Shown: positions 26,472-36,936, counted from the first letter of the stretch. The stretch: 56,116 nt of DNA from an uncultured Clostridia bacterium (GCA_944388045.1 CALXHG010000011.1:1-56116), one strand, 5' to 3'. Numbers and translations are program-made. The notes: generated from the sequence alone by a model not told the origin.

Positions 26472-27038
26472 ATGATTAAAATCGAAAATTGGACATTTCT
26501 TCGGACCGAAATCTATTTTGACAAAGAGCAGAAACTTTATAAAACAAGAATCTGCTCTATGGCAAAAGAAGAGGATTTTAAGTCTAAGTTAGTTCGTGTT
26601 TCCGGTATTATCAGTAATACTGGAGAATTGTTTACCTCTGGAAATGGTATCGATACCTATTCTGAGGACAGTATTACGACTTTAAATGGAGAAATTCTCC
26701 ACTTAGGCAAAATTAATCCTTATTACTCTGATTTTATAAACGCTGTTAGAAATGAATTGCCTATTATGACCGAAGTATCTCTCACTCGTAATGAAGTTGG
26801 TAAATACCTGCTGAAAGGTAATTTGTCTAATAAGCAAAAACAGAACGTCGTTTTCAAGGAGGAAATCGTCAGGCAGGATGTTGACAAAAATCTGCTTTTT
26901 TTTGCAGATAAATCTTATGCTTTTATTGACTGGGTAAATGTCAAGTTTGATGACAAAGTCAAGCTCGATTTTATCAGAAAGAAGCTGGATTTCACAGAAT
27001 TTGTTGGTATGAACATTATGCCAATCTTCAAGTTCTAA
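26472..27038 (+). CDS. Unrecognised protein with foreign codon use
   Basis: 188 aa with a good ribosome site (AAAGGAG). Beta-rich, no membrane segment: IENWTFLRTEIYFDKEQKL at the start, LLFFADKSYAFIDWVNVKF and FVGMNIMPIFKF at the end. I do not recognise a family. Codon use is visibly richer in G and C than its neighbours and includes CGG read in frame as Arg (near residue 11), a codon absent from native-looking genes here. It has its own consensus promoter and a strong GC-rich terminator and is flanked on both sides by palindromic repeats, so it is a likely transferred single-gene cassette. Confidence 0.8.
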   Translation: MIKIENWTFLRTEIYFDKEQKLYKTRICSMAKEEDFKSKLVRVSGIISNTGELFTSGNGIDTYSEDSITTLNGEILHLGKINPYYSDFINAVRNELPIMTEVSLTRNEVGKYLLKGNLSNKQKQNVVFKEEIVRQDVDKNLLFFADKSYAFIDWVNVKFDDKVKLDFIRKKLDFTEFVGMNIMPIFKF

Positions 27039-27046
27039 ACATGTTT

Positions 27047-27083
27047 AGACCAGGTGCACGTTATGTGCACCTGGTCTTTTTTA
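27047..27083 (+). terminator. Strong terminator of the 26472 gene
   Basis: AGACCAGGTGCAC-GTTAT-GTGCACCTGGTCT followed by TTTTTT; a 13-bp perfect stem. Confidence 0.95.
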
Positions 27084-27239
27084 TTGAATAGGAAAAATTG
27101 CTTTTTCCTATTCAATAAAAGAGCTTCGCTCAAACGGATGCACACAAATTTTACAAAGTAAAATTTGGCGCACGAACAATAACGCGGACTTTAAAATGTT
27201 ATAATTATATAAAATGTCCAAAAAAGTCCGCTATTGTTC
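27079..27239. repeat. Dispersed modular palindromic repeat, copy B
   Basis: A hairpin (TTATTGAATAGGAAAAA paired with TTTTTCCTATTCAATAA) is followed by a unique block and by the outer inverted repeat GAACAATAACGCGGAC ... GTCCGCTATTGTTC (27174-27239). That last module is close to the reverse complement of the one in copy A. Confidence 0.75.
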
Positions 27240-27308
27240 TAAAGCAAATTTATATTTAAATTTTCCAACAAAAAAATTATTTTTTACAATACAAATAAAT
27301 ATAATTTT

Positions 27309-28748
27309 TTATTTGTTTAGTTCTTCTATAAATAGTTTGTTTAGAAGTTGTGGATTTGCCTTACCTTTAGTTTCTTTCATAGCTTGTCCAACTAAAAATC
27401 CTAAAGCTCTATCTTTTCCACCCTTGTAGTCTGTAACAGATTGAGGATTTGCTTCAATAATTTTTTGTACAATTTCTTTTATTGCACTTTCATCAGAAAT
27501 TTGTATCCAGCCTTTTTCTTTAATAATATCTTCTGGGTCTCTTGGATTTTCAAATAATTCTTCTAAAACTTTTTTACCTATACTTGAACTTATTGTTCCT
27601 TTATCTATTAAAGTTACTAATTTTGCTAACTGCTTTGCATCAAATGGAATTTCTATTGGATCCATTTCCGTTTCATTTAATATTCTAGAAATATCTGAAA
27701 TAATCCAATTATTTACTGCTTTATAATTACCACATATCTCTCCTGCTTTTTCAAATAAATCTGATAGATATTTAGATGATGTTATAATTCCAGCATCTTT
27801 TTCTGATAACTTATAATCATTTAAATATCTTTGTTTTCTACTCTCTGGCATTTCTGGTAATGTTTTTCTAATATTTTCTATATATTCTTCAGATAATTTT
27901 ATTGCAACTAAATCTGGTTCTGGGAAATATCTATAATCTTGTGCATCTTCTTTATCTCTCATAGAAAATGTTTTTCCAGATACCTCATCCCATCTTAATG
28001 TTTCTTGTTCAACTGTTCCTCCATTGTCTAATATGTCTACTTGTCTTCCTATTTCATATTCTAGTGCTCTTGTGATACTTCTAAATGAGTTCATGTTTTT
28101 CATTTCTGTACGTGTTCCTAGTTTTTGAGAACCAATTGGTCTTATTGAAGTATTAACATCTGCTCTATATGAACCTTCTTGCATTTTACAGTCTGATACT
28201 TCTATATATTCAAGTATTGATTTTAATTTTTTTAAGTAGCTATCTACTTCTTCTACTGAACGGAAATCTGGCTCAGATACTATTTCTATTAGTGGTACTC
28301 CTGCTCTGTTTAAATCTACAAGAGCTCCTCCACTTAAATCATCATGGTCTAATTTTCCTGCATCTTCTTCAATATGAATACGTGTTATTCCTATTTTCTT
28401 TTTTCCTTTACTTGTTTCTATTTCTATATATCCATGCTCACATAATGGTTTGTCATATTGTGAAATTTGATATGCTTTTGGTAAATCTGGATAAAAATAA
28501 TTTTTTCTATCATTTTTACTATTTCTTGATATTTCACAATTTGTTGCAAGACCTGCCTTTACTGCATATTCTACAACTTTTTCATTTAATGTTGGTAATG
28601 TTCCTGGCATTGCCATACATATTGGACATACTTGTGTATTTGGCTTTGCTCCAAATTTTGTAGGACAACTACAAAATATTTTTGTTTTTGTTGAAAGTTC
28701 TGCGTGAACTTCTAGTCCCATTACTACTTCATAATCTTCTCTTGCCAT
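27309..28748 (-). CDS. gatB: Aspartyl/glutamyl-tRNA amidotransferase subunit B
   Basis: 479 aa. EVVMGLEVHAELSTKTKIFC at the N-terminus with CPTKFG...CPICMAMPG zinc cysteines, the IGITRIHIEEDAGKLDHD ammonia-channel segment, and a YqeY-like C-terminal tail (GKANPQLLNKLFIEELNK). GatCAB converts misacylated Glu-tRNA(Gln) and/or Asp-tRNA(Asn) to the amides. It is the last gene of gatC-gatA-(GH3)-gatB. Confidence 0.98.
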   Translation of the reverse strand: MAREDYEVVMGLEVHAELSTKTKIFCSCPTKFGAKPNTQVCPICMAMPGTLPTLNEKVVEYAVKAGLATNCEISRNSKNDRKNYFYPDLPKAYQISQYDKPLCEHGYIEIETSKGKKKIGITRIHIEEDAGKLDHDDLSGGALVDLNRAGVPLIEIVSEPDFRSVEEVDSYLKKLKSILEYIEVSDCKMQEGSYRADVNTSIRPIGSQKLGTRTEMKNMNSFRSITRALEYEIGRQVDILDNGGTVEQETLRWDEVSGKTFSMRDKEDAQDYRYFPEPDLVAIKLSEEYIENIRKTLPEMPESRKQRYLNDYKLSEKDAGIITSSKYLSDLFEKAGEICGNYKAVNNWIISDISRILNETEMDPIEIPFDAKQLAKLVTLIDKGTISSSIGKKVLEELFENPRDPEDIIKEKGWIQISDESAIKEIVQKIIEANPQSVTDYKGGKDRALGFLVGQAMKETKGKANPQLLNKLFIEELNK

Positions 28749-28784
28749 TAGTATGTTAACCTCCTTGTTTTTTGTGTTAAATTT

Positions 28785-30104
28785 TTAAATATTATCTATT
28801 ATTCCATAATCAATTTTCATTGAAAGTATTCTTCTAACTGCTTTATTTATAATGTTTTCACTTATTTTATTTTCTTCTATAGCTTTTAAAATTTCTTGCT
28901 TTTGTTCTATAAAATCTGATGTAATTAACATATCATTTCCTGCAAGTGCTGCCTGTACTGCCACATCTCCATTTTCAGCATATGTTTTAACAGCATCCAT
29001 TGCTAAATCATCTGTTATTACTACGCCAGAAAATTTTAGTTCTTCTCTTAGAATTTTATGCACATTTTCTGATAGTGATGCAGGATAACTTTCATCCATT
29101 GATTTTACTATATTATGACTTACTAAAATACATGGTCCTTCTGCTTTTATTCCACTTTCAAATGGTAGAAAATCAGAAGTTTCAAATGTTGAATATGGTC
29201 TTTCATCAATTGCAATTCCAGTATGTGTATCTACATTATCACCATAACCAGGGAAATGTTTCATAACAGAAATCATATTATCTTCATTCATTGTTTGTAT
29301 TAATCTTGATACATATGTAGCTGTTTTTTCTGCTCCTCTTCCATATGACCTCTTATATATAAATGAAGTTGTTTTTGTTGGAACATCTACAACTGGTGCT
29401 AAATTCATGTTTAATCCTATACTTTTTAGTAGTTCTGATTTTTCTTTTGAATCTTCTAATATTTTTGGTAATTGTCCTTGTTTCCATAATTCTTGTGGTG
29501 ATCGGAATTTTGAACTTCTAAATGCTTTGTGAGAACTTACTCTTACAACTGTTCCTCCTTCTTCATCTACTCCAAATATAAGTCCTATTTTACTTGCTTG
29601 TTGATTTTCTGTTAGTTCTTTTAATATACTTTCTTTTGTTTCATTATCAAAATCTTTTCCAAATAATATATATCCTCCTGGAGCTTCTTCTTTTATTTGT
29701 TCTATTACTCCATTATCTGGATATCTTACTAGAAACATTTGACCAACTTTTTCTTCTATTGTCATATCTTTCATTATTTCTTCTGCTTGCTCATAATATT
29801 TTGCAAATACTTCATTAGAAAAATTATTTACACTACTTTCTTCTGTTTGATTATTATTTGTAAAACTAGTTTGAATATTATTATCTTCTTCTATAATTTC
29901 TGTTGTATCTTTAGGACTATCTATTTCAGAAGTTGATGAAGTATCTGCTCTATTTACCTCTGAAGTCGAAAAGGTATTATTACCTATATTATTTGAATTA
30001 GATTTTCGTTGGTTTATATTTTTCACTTTAAAACCAATTGCAATTATACACAATATTAGTAAAATACTAATTAAAATCTTACTAAATTTTGATACTTTTT
30101 TCAT
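28785..30104 (-). CDS. Glycoside hydrolase family 3 beta-N-acetylhexosaminidase (NagZ-like)
   Basis: 439 aa. N-terminal membrane anchor (FSKILISILLILCIIAIGF), a Ser/Thr/Asp-rich linker of about 70 residues, then a GH3 domain: VGQMFLVRYPD, FGVDEEGGTVVRV, KHFPGYGDNVDTHTG (KH-F-PG-G-D motif) and VVITDDLAMDAV with the nucleophile Asp. Likely removes GlcNAc from peptidoglycan fragments outside the membrane. Its gene lies between gatA (16 bp) and gatB (36 bp), inside the amidotransferase operon. Confidence 0.92.
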   Translation of the reverse strand: MKKVSKFSKILISILLILCIIAIGFKVKNINQRKSNSNNIGNNTFSTSEVNRADTSSTSEIDSPKDTTEIIEEDNNIQTSFTNNNQTEESSVNNFSNEVFAKYYEQAEEIMKDMTIEEKVGQMFLVRYPDNGVIEQIKEEAPGGYILFGKDFDNETKESILKELTENQQASKIGLIFGVDEEGGTVVRVSSHKAFRSSKFRSPQELWKQGQLPKILEDSKEKSELLKSIGLNMNLAPVVDVPTKTTSFIYKRSYGRGAEKTATYVSRLIQTMNEDNMISVMKHFPGYGDNVDTHTGIAIDERPYSTFETSDFLPFESGIKAEGPCILVSHNIVKSMDESYPASLSENVHKILREELKFSGVVITDDLAMDAVKTYAENGDVAVQAALAGNDMLITSDFIEQKQEILKAIEENKISENIINKAVRRILSMKIDYGIIDNI

Positions 30105-30120
30105 CTTTATGCTCCTTTAT

Positions 30121-31590
30121 TTATTTCTTAAAGGTTGGTTTGTATTTTTCTCTAAATTTAGTTTCTTGTTCATAAGCATATGCTGTTTTTATAATTGTTT
30201 CTTCACAGAATTTATTTCCTATTATTTGCATTCCTATTGGCATACCTTCACTATCAACTCCACATGGTACTGAAATTCCTGGTAATCCTGCAATATTTAC
30301 AGAAACTGTACAAATATCTGCTAAATACATTTCCATTGGATTATTTGATTTTGAGCCTAATTTAAATGCCGTTGTTGGAGATGTTGGAGTTACAATTACA
30401 TCATATTTTTCAAATGCTTTATTAAATTCATTCATTACTAATGTTCTAACTTGTTGTGCCTTTTTATAATATGCATCATAATATCCTGATGATAATACAT
30501 ATGTTCCAAGTATAATTCTTCTTTTTACTTCTGCTCCAAATGCTTCGCTTCTTGATTTTTTATAAATTTCTTTTAATGTTTTTGCTTCTGGCGCTCTATA
30601 TGTATATCTTATTCCATCATATCTTCCTAAATTTGAACTTGCTTCTGCACAGGCAATTATATAATATGTTGCTAATGCATATTTTGCTATGTCTAATGAG
30701 AATTCTTCTACTTCTGCTCCCATTTCTTTATATTTTGCAATTGCTGTTTCTAGTGATGCTTTTACTTCAGAATTTATTCCTTCTCCATAAAATTCTTTTG
30801 GAACTCCTATTTTTAAGCCTTTTATATCTTTTTGTAATGATTTTGTATAATCTTTTTGTCCTACATCTACTGATGTTGTGTCTTTTTCATCATATCCAGC
30901 TATAACATTTAATAGTATTGCACAATCTTGTACATCTTTTGTAAATACTCCTACTTGGTCAAGTGAAGAAGCAAATGCTACTACTCCATATCTTGAAACT
31001 AATCCATATGTTGGTTTTAATCCTACAACTCCACATAATGCAGCTGGTTGACGTATACTTCCTCCAGTATCTGTTCCTAGTGCCCATGGTACCATGTTTG
31101 CAGATACTGCTGCCGCAGACCCTCCTGATGAACCTCCTGGAACTCTACTTAAATCCCATGGATTTCTTGTTTTCTTAAAATATGAATATTCTGTAGAACC
31201 TCCCATTGCAAATTCATCCATATTTAGTTTTCCTAAATCAATCATTTCTTCTGCATTTATTTTTTCCATTACTGTTGCATCATATGGTGCAATAAACTTT
31301 TCTAACATTTTTGATGCACATGTTGTTTTTACACCTTTTGTACAGATAATGTCTTTTATTCCTATTGGTATTCCTGCTAAATCTCCTACTTTTTCTCCAT
31401 TATCTATTCTGTTTTGAATTTGCTTTGCTTGTTCTATTCCTTGTTCTGTAAGCTCTGTTATAAATGCTTGTACTTCTGGTTCTTTTTCTTTTATTCTATT
31501 AACATATGCTTCATTTATTTGCATTATTGTTAATTCTTTGTTCTTTATCTTTTCTTGTAATTCATGTACTGTTAATTCTGTAATATCCAT
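30121..31590 (-). CDS. gatA: Aspartyl/glutamyl-tRNA amidotransferase subunit A
   Basis: 489 aa amidase-signature protein: [13 protein letters not shown] (catalytic Lys), [20 protein letters not shown] (cis-Ser region) and [16 protein letters not shown] (nucleophile Ser). It supplies ammonia from glutamine to GatB. Ribosome site AAAGGAGG. A 177-bp AT-rich gap separates it from gatC, with two copies of TTATATTACAAATTA but no gene. Confidence 0.98.
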   Translation of the reverse strand: MDITELTVHELQEKIKNKELTIMQINEAYVNRIKEKEPEVQAFITELTEQGIEQAKQIQNRIDNGEKVGDLAGIPIGIKDIICTKGVKTTCASKMLEKFIAPYDATVMEKINAEEMIDLGKLNMDEFAMGGSTEYSYFKKTRNPWDLSRVPGGSSGGSAAAVSANMVPWALGTDTGGSIRQPAALCGVVGLKPTYGLVSRYGVVAFASSLDQVGVFTKDVQDCAILLNVIAGYDEKDTTSVDVGQKDYTKSLQKDIKGLKIGVPKEFYGEGINSEVKASLETAIAKYKEMGAEVEEFSLDIAKYALATYYIIACAEASSNLGRYDGIRYTYRAPEAKTLKEIYKKSRSEAFGAEVKRRIILGTYVLSSGYYDAYYKKAQQVRTLVMNEFNKAFEKYDVIVTPTSPTTAFKLGSKSNNPMEMYLADICTVSVNIAGLPGISVPCGVDSEGMPIGMQIIGNKFCEETIIKTAYAYEQETKFREKYKPTFKK

Positions 31591-31767
31591 TTGCTTCCTC
31601 CTTTTTTTATATTACAAATTATTAGTTATTAAATCATTATTTAATTGCCTCTTATATTACAAATTAGTTTTTAAACCATTATTAAATTTTTTTATCTGTA
31701 AAAAATTTAAAATTAATATATTATTTATTTTTACTTCATTTGTTTTTCACATCTCAAATTTTATATC

Positions 31768-32055
31768 TTATTCTAGTACTTTTGGAATTTTAAACATATG
31801 CTTGTCTTGTGCTGGTGCATTTTGTAATAATCCCTCTATATTATCAAATGTTTTTACTTCATCTTTTCTAAATATATTTTTGGCTTCATTTGCTCCAATT
31901 GTAATATCTAAACCATCTATTGGTGCATTATTTACTATATTTGCAAAATTTAAAATTTCTTGCAAATTTGTAATATATTTGTCTATTTCTTCTTCTTTTA
32001 ATTCTAATTGAGCTAAATTTGCTATATGTAATATTTCTTCTCTACTAACTTGCAT
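31768..32055 (-). CDS. gatC: Aspartyl/glutamyl-tRNA amidotransferase subunit C
   Basis: 95 aa: VSREEILHIANLAQLELKEE, then LQEILNFANIVNNAPIDGLD and a short C-terminal hook (ILLQ-like, here IEGLLQNAP). It stabilises GatA. Ribosome site AAGGAGG. A TATAAT box occurs 37 bp upstream at 32097-32092. Confidence 0.95.
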   Translation of the reverse strand: MQVSREEILHIANLAQLELKEEEIDKYITNLQEILNFANIVNNAPIDGLDITIGANEAKNIFRKDEVKTFDNIEGLLQNAPAQDKHMFKIPKVLE

Positions 32056-32188
32056 TGCATTTCCTCCTTGATTTTTACATTATTGAGTCCTATTATATCA
32101 TGTTTTCACATATTTTCATACTATTTTTTTAAATTTATTAATTAAATTTAAAAAGAACTATTTTTTTTGTACTAAATCCAAATCATTA

Positions 32189-32387
32189 TAGTGTCAGTGT
32201 TGTCAGTGGGGACGTTGATTTTTGTCAGTGGGGACGTTGATTTTTGTCAGTGGGGACGTTGATTTTTGTCAGTGGGGACGTTGATTTTTGTCAGTGGGGA
32301 CGTTGATTTTGACAACTTATAAAAAGTTGTCAAAATCAACGTCCCCACTGACAAAAATCAACGTCCCCACTGACAACACTGACACTA
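32189..32387. repeat. REP-like array forming one giant hairpin
   Basis: Five tandem copies of a 22-bp unit (GTCAGTGGGGACGTTGATTTTT) run one way; after a GACAACTT-AT-AAAAAGTTGTC hairpin tip, two copies run back. The outer ends TAGTGTCAGTGTTGTCAG are perfectly inverted. The element supplies the TAG stop codon of the ABC permease. No RAYT-type transposase is in the window. Confidence 0.9.
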
Positions 32388-35300
32388 TTCAACACTTTTT
32401 AAACTTTCTATCATATCTATTTTTCTCAAAACGAAGTGAATAATAAAGTTTACTATTAATGAAAATATAATTGTTGTTACTGCAGAAATTATATAACTTG
32501 AAAGAAGTATTTTTTGTGCAAATCTTAATGAATCTATTTCTATACTTGCTATTATTCCTGTTGTTAAAAGTACACCAAATCCTAGTCCAAGTATAACTCC
32601 AAATACAGTAAATACAATATTTTCTTTATTTATATAATTATCAACTTCTTTATCATAAAAACCTAAAACTTTTAATGTTGCAATTTCTCTTTGTCTTTCG
32701 CCAATATTTATATTTGCTAAATTATACAATACAACAAATGCTAACATTGCTGATGTAACAATTAGTACAACTACAACATAATTCATAGTATTTAACATAT
32801 CACTTACAGATTTTATTAATGTAGATATTATAGAAACTGATGCAACACCATCATAATTTAATAATGCCTCTGAAATTGTGTTTTGTTGTTCTTGAGTAAT
32901 ATCTTTCGTATTTAATAAAATCATATTGGTTTTATATGAATTATTCATATTTGCTTCATAATATTCTTTTGACATATAAATATAATGTGATACATAGTTT
33001 TGAGTAATTCCTTCTACTTTTAAAATATATTCTACATCATCACTATCTATTATAGTAATTTCATCACCTATATTTATTTCAAACTTATCTGCTAATTTAT
33101 CTGTTACAATTACTCCATTATTACTTAATTTAAGTTTTTCTCCTGTTTTACTATCAACTAAATTAATTACTTCTTCGAAATTTTCTGTACTATTTGGAAC
33201 AAAAATATTTAAATCATAACTTAATTCATCATTAGATATTTTTGCTGTTGAAGCACATACCTCATGGAAATTTTCTATATCTGTATTTTCTGTTAAGTAT
33301 TTTTTAATTTCTTCTAATCCATCTGTACTTGATAATGTTATAGATGTTTCATATTTAAAGATATCTTTAAATTGAAAATCTGGTATATCTGATACTGAAT
33401 CTCTAATTCCAAATCCTGCAAGCATTAGTCCTGTACATCCTGCAATACCTATAATTGTTATTATTGCTCTTTTTTTATAACGGAAGATATTTCTAACTGT
33501 TACTTTTTGTGAGAAATTTAATTTTTTCCATATAAATGTTATTTTTTCCATAAGTATTCTTTTTCCATTTTTTGGTGCTTTTGGTCTCATTAAAACTGCT
33601 GGTGTTTCTCTTAATTCTTTATATGCAGATAAAATTGTTGCACCTCCAATACATATAAATGCAATTACTATTCCTGCAAGACCAATGTCTAATCTGTATG
33701 TAATATAAAATTCTGGAATTGTATATATCATTGAATATAATTTCCATACAATTGTAGGCAATAAGTAGAAACATACTGTCATTCCTAATATTCCACCTAT
33801 TACACATGCAAGAAATGCATATAATATGTATTTTGAAATTATTTGTATATTTGTATATCCTAATGCTTTTAATGTACCAATTTCTGTTCTTTCTTCATCT
33901 ATCATTCTTGTCATTGATGTTAAACTAATTAATACTGCTACTAAGTAAAATATTACTGGGAACATTTTTGATATATTTGATATTGTTTGTATTGCATCAA
34001 AAATGTTTGAATATCCAGTATTATCAAATCTATCTTGAATATACCATTTTGCTTTTTCTATTTTTGTAACATCTTGTCTTGCTTCATCTATTTTTGCTTG
34101 TGCATCATTAAGTTCTTGTTCTGCTTCTGCCTTTTTTTCTTGAAATTCTTGTTCATTTTTTTCTATCTCTTGCTTTGCTTCTTGTATTTGTTGTTTTCCA
34201 TCTTCTATTTCTGCTCTACCATCAGATATTTTTTTATATGCTGTTTTTTTGTTTTTTTCTAATTCTGATTTTTGTTTTTGAATTTGTGTTTTTGCATTTT
34301 CTAGTTCTTTTTCTCCTGAAGTAATTTGGTCTTCTGCACTTTTTAATTGGTTTTGTGCTTCTGTTTTTTGATTTTTTAATTGTTCTATTGTGCCTTGTGC
34401 TTGTGCTATTCCAGCATCAATTTGTGTTGTATCCATTCCTGCTTGAACTAATTGTTGTTTTTGACTTTCTAATTGTGTTAAAGTATTTTGAGCTGTTGTT
34501 ATTCCAGAATCTATTTGTACAATTGCTTCATTTGCTTGAGTTCTTTTGCTTTCTAATTCTTTTTTACCATTTTCTAATTCTGTTGATTTATCATTAATTT
34601 GTTGTTCCGCTTCTTTTATCTGATTTGCTGCATTTTTAAATTGATTGTTTAAATTTTTTTCTTGTTTGTTTAATTCTGCCTCTGAATTATTTAATGTTTT
34701 TTCTTGTTCATTTATTTCATTTTTGGCATCATTAATTTTGTTTTCTGCATCTTGTAGCTCACTATCTGCTTCTGCTTTTTTTTCATCAAATTCTTTTTGT
34801 GCATCATCTATTTTTTGATTTGCTTCATTTACTAGTGAATCATATCTAGCTTGTTCTCTTGTTTGTTTTATTTCTTCTATTTTTTTATATACTGGATTAA
34901 CTAATTCTAAATATCCATTACTATTTGTAACTTCTTCTTTTGCTCCTGCAACTTTTACTCCTATTTCTGTATAATAATCTAAATTAATTACATCATCTTT
35001 ACAATATATGTAAAAAGAAACTGTTCCATTTCCTACTGTTGTTGTTCCTCTTTCATTTGAAATATATAGTGGTGATTCCACAATTCCTACTATTGTGAAT
35101 TCTTTTTTTGTGAATATTGGATTATCATCTTCGTCTAAATCTTCATTTTCTAAAACTATTGTTTTTCCTATATATTGTTCTGCTTCTCCATTTAATACAT
35201 ATCCATCATCTAATAAACATTCATTAGAGTTTTCTGGCATTCTTCCTGATATTAATACTGGTGTATTTATGTTTTCATTATATTCAATTACTTTACATAT

Positions 35301-35606
35301 ACTTTCTTTTTCATTAAACATTACAAATGAATCTTTTGTTTGTATTCCATATGCTTGTTCTACTCCATCAATTTCTTGAATTGCGGTTATATCTTCATCT
35401 GTTAGTCCTAATGTTGAGATAATATTAATATCATACAAATTACTACTGTCTACATATTTGTCTAAACTGTCTAACATATCTGGACTTGATGCAACTAAAC
35501 CTGAAAAAAATCCTACACCTAAGAATGCCATTACTAGTATGGATAGAAATCGTCTTCTTGTTTTTGTTATTGTTTTTATATTATTTTTTAACAATGACTT
35601 TTTCAT
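32385..35606 (-). CDS. ABC transporter permease, FtsX/MacB type with periplasm-like coiled coil
   Basis: 1073 aa. First membrane helix at about 17-36, extracytoplasmic MacB-like domain (about 40-240), then a very long coiled coil (about 245-520) rich in Glu, Lys, Gln and Asn, then FtsX core helices (about 550-570, 600-630, 650-675). A second extracellular domain and four more helices follow, including VVVLIVTSAMLAFVVLYNLA and the C-terminal pair. Two FtsX modules in one chain is the usual full-size form. Partner ATPase is encoded upstream. Likely exports or extracts a lipid or peptide, or acts mechanically on the wall; substrate unknown. Confidence 0.93.
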   Translation of the reverse strand: MKKSLLKNNIKTITKTRRRFLSILVMAFLGVGFFSGLVASSPDMLDSLDKYVDSSNLYDINIISTLGLTDEDITAIQEIDGVEQAYGIQTKDSFVMFNEKESICKVIEYNENINTPVLISGRMPENSNECLLDDGYVLNGEAEQYIGKTIVLENEDLDEDDNPIFTKKEFTIVGIVESPLYISNERGTTTVGNGTVSFYIYCKDDVINLDYYTEIGVKVAGAKEEVTNSNGYLELVNPVYKKIEEIKQTREQARYDSLVNEANQKIDDAQKEFDEKKAEADSELQDAENKINDAKNEINEQEKTLNNSEAELNKQEKNLNNQFKNAANQIKEAEQQINDKSTELENGKKELESKRTQANEAIVQIDSGITTAQNTLTQLESQKQQLVQAGMDTTQIDAGIAQAQGTIEQLKNQKTEAQNQLKSAEDQITSGEKELENAKTQIQKQKSELEKNKKTAYKKISDGRAEIEDGKQQIQEAKQEIEKNEQEFQEKKAEAEQELNDAQAKIDEARQDVTKIEKAKWYIQDRFDNTGYSNIFDAIQTISNISKMFPVIFYLVAVLISLTSMTRMIDEERTEIGTLKALGYTNIQIISKYILYAFLACVIGGILGMTVCFYLLPTIVWKLYSMIYTIPEFYITYRLDIGLAGIVIAFICIGGATILSAYKELRETPAVLMRPKAPKNGKRILMEKITFIWKKLNFSQKVTVRNIFRYKKRAIITIIGIAGCTGLMLAGFGIRDSVSDIPDFQFKDIFKYETSITLSSTDGLEEIKKYLTENTDIENFHEVCASTAKISNDELSYDLNIFVPNSTENFEEVINLVDSKTGEKLKLSNNGVIVTDKLADKFEINIGDEITIIDSDDVEYILKVEGITQNYVSHYIYMSKEYYEANMNNSYKTNMILLNTKDITQEQQNTISEALLNYDGVASVSIISTLIKSVSDMLNTMNYVVVVLIVTSAMLAFVVLYNLANINIGERQREIATLKVLGFYDKEVDNYINKENIVFTVFGVILGLGFGVLLTTGIIASIEIDSLRFAQKILLSSYIISAVTTIIFSLIVNFIIHFVLRKIDMIESLKSVE

Positions 35607-35749
35607 TTTTCACCATTCCTTTCTTAAGTTTTAGATTTTCTCTAATTTAATTATCTTGCTTTATTTATTTTTTGTTTTGTATTAGTCATAAAAACTATTT
35701 AATCTATAATTAAATTTATTAAAATTCCTTTAATAAATATTTTATTCAT

Positions 35750-35842
35750 TTTTATTATATCTTTTTTATTATATCTTTTTTATTATATCTTTTTTATTAT
35801 ATCATTTTTTATTTATGTCATTTTTTATTTATATCATTTTTT
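35750..35842. repeat. AT-rich 14-bp tandem repeat in the ABC transporter operon
   Basis: About four copies of TTTTTTATTATATC followed by degenerate units (TTTTTTATTTATATCA). It lies between the ATPase stop and permease start and would shape the mRNA between the two genes. Confidence 0.8.
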
Positions 35843-36542
35843 ACCATTCAATATTATCTATTGATACAATATTGTGGTTTTCTTCTATTTTTTCTGCGGT
35901 TCCATTTTTAAAATGTATTACTTTATCTGCCATTGGTGCTATTGCACCATTATGTGTTATTATAACTACTGTCATTTTTTCTTTTCTGGACATATCTTGT
36001 AATAATTTTAAAATGCTTTTTCCTGTTTTATAGTCTAGTGCTCCTGTTGGTTCATCACATAATAATAATTTAGGATTTTTAGCTATTGCTCTTGCTATTG
36101 CAACTCTTTGTTGCTCTCCTCCAGATAGTTGTGCTGGAAAATTATCTTTTCTACTTCCCAATCCTACTTTATCTAAAATTTCATTTACATCTAATGCATC
36201 AGAACATAGCTGTGTTGCAAGTTCAACATTTTCTTTTGCAGTTAGATTTTGTACTAAGTTATAAAATTGGAATACAAATCCTATATCATTTCTTCTATAT
36301 GATGTTAATTGTTTGTTATTCAATTTCGAAATTTCTTTCCCATCTACAAATACTTGACCACTTGTTACAGTGTCCATTCCTCCTAATATGTTTAATGCTG
36401 TTGTTTTTCCTGCTCCTGATGGTCCTACTATTACAACTAGTTCTCCTTTTTCTATTTCAAAATTTGTATTATCTAATGCTTTTATTGTAACTTCTCCCAT
36501 TTTGTATTCTTTTACTATATTTTTAAATTCTATATATGACAT
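35841..36542 (-). CDS. ABC transporter ATP-binding protein (LolD/MacB type)
   Basis: 233 aa. Walker [11 protein letters not shown] near residue 40, Q-loop [10 protein letters not shown], signature [15 protein letters not shown], Walker [14 protein letters not shown]-loop ITHN. It powers the FtsX-type permease encoded 234 bp downstream. The C-terminal 15 residues reach into the tandem repeat region. Confidence 0.96.
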   Translation of the reverse strand: MSYIEFKNIVKEYKMGEVTIKALDNTNFEIEKGELVVIVGPSGAGKTTALNILGGMDTVTSGQVFVDGKEISKLNNKQLTSYRRNDIGFVFQFYNLVQNLTAKENVELATQLCSDALDVNEILDKVGLGSRKDNFPAQLSGGEQQRVAIARAIAKNPKLLLCDEPTGALDYKTGKSILKLLQDMSRKEKMTVVIITHNGAIAPMADKVIHFKNGTAEKIEENHNIVSIDNIEW

Positions 36543-36695
36543 ATAAAATCATCCCTTTCTTGAGCTTTTTTATGTGCCTTTTTTTATTTTGATAGCTTAT
36601 TATATAGTTTGTTTTTCGTAATTTAGATATTATTTTTTATTCAGTAAAATTATACCATTAATTTGTGAATTTTATGTGTATATTTTATCAATTTG

Positions 36696-36797
36696 TTAAT
36701 CTTTTATAATAAATTCAACAATTCCATTTAGTCTAATTTCTGCAACACTAGTTTTTCCACTTTCTGAGTTTCCTCTTAATACTATTAACTTAGACAT
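36696..36797 (-). pseudogene. 33-codon remnant or mini-gene of a P-loop kinase
   Basis: ATG with GGAGG at 7 nt encodes MSKLIVLRGNSESGKTSVAE then IRLNGIVEFIIKD. The Walker A motif GNSESGKTS is that of small AAA/uridine-kinase-like proteins of 150-200 aa. The rest is missing and a stop follows. Probably an internal deletion remnant; a translated micro-protein is possible. Confidence 0.6.
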
Positions 36798-36936
36798 TTT
36801 ATTCCTCCATATTATTCTATCTGAATTTCATACAATTACAATATGTATTGTAATATATTGTAATATTTTTGTCAAAAAAACATACTAAAACATGTAATAT
36901 AGTATATATCAAATGTTCAAGTCTCAAATCTCAAAT

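Noticed and set aside
30540..31178. Plus-strand Leu-rich open frames opposite gatA, and similar frames opposite many minus-strand genes
   Set aside because: They are antisense shadows of AT-rich coding sequence, without ribosome sites or recognisable domains.
32189..32387. CRISPR array
   Set aside because: The units are contiguous with no variable spacers, and part of the array is inverted, which fits a REP-like hairpin.
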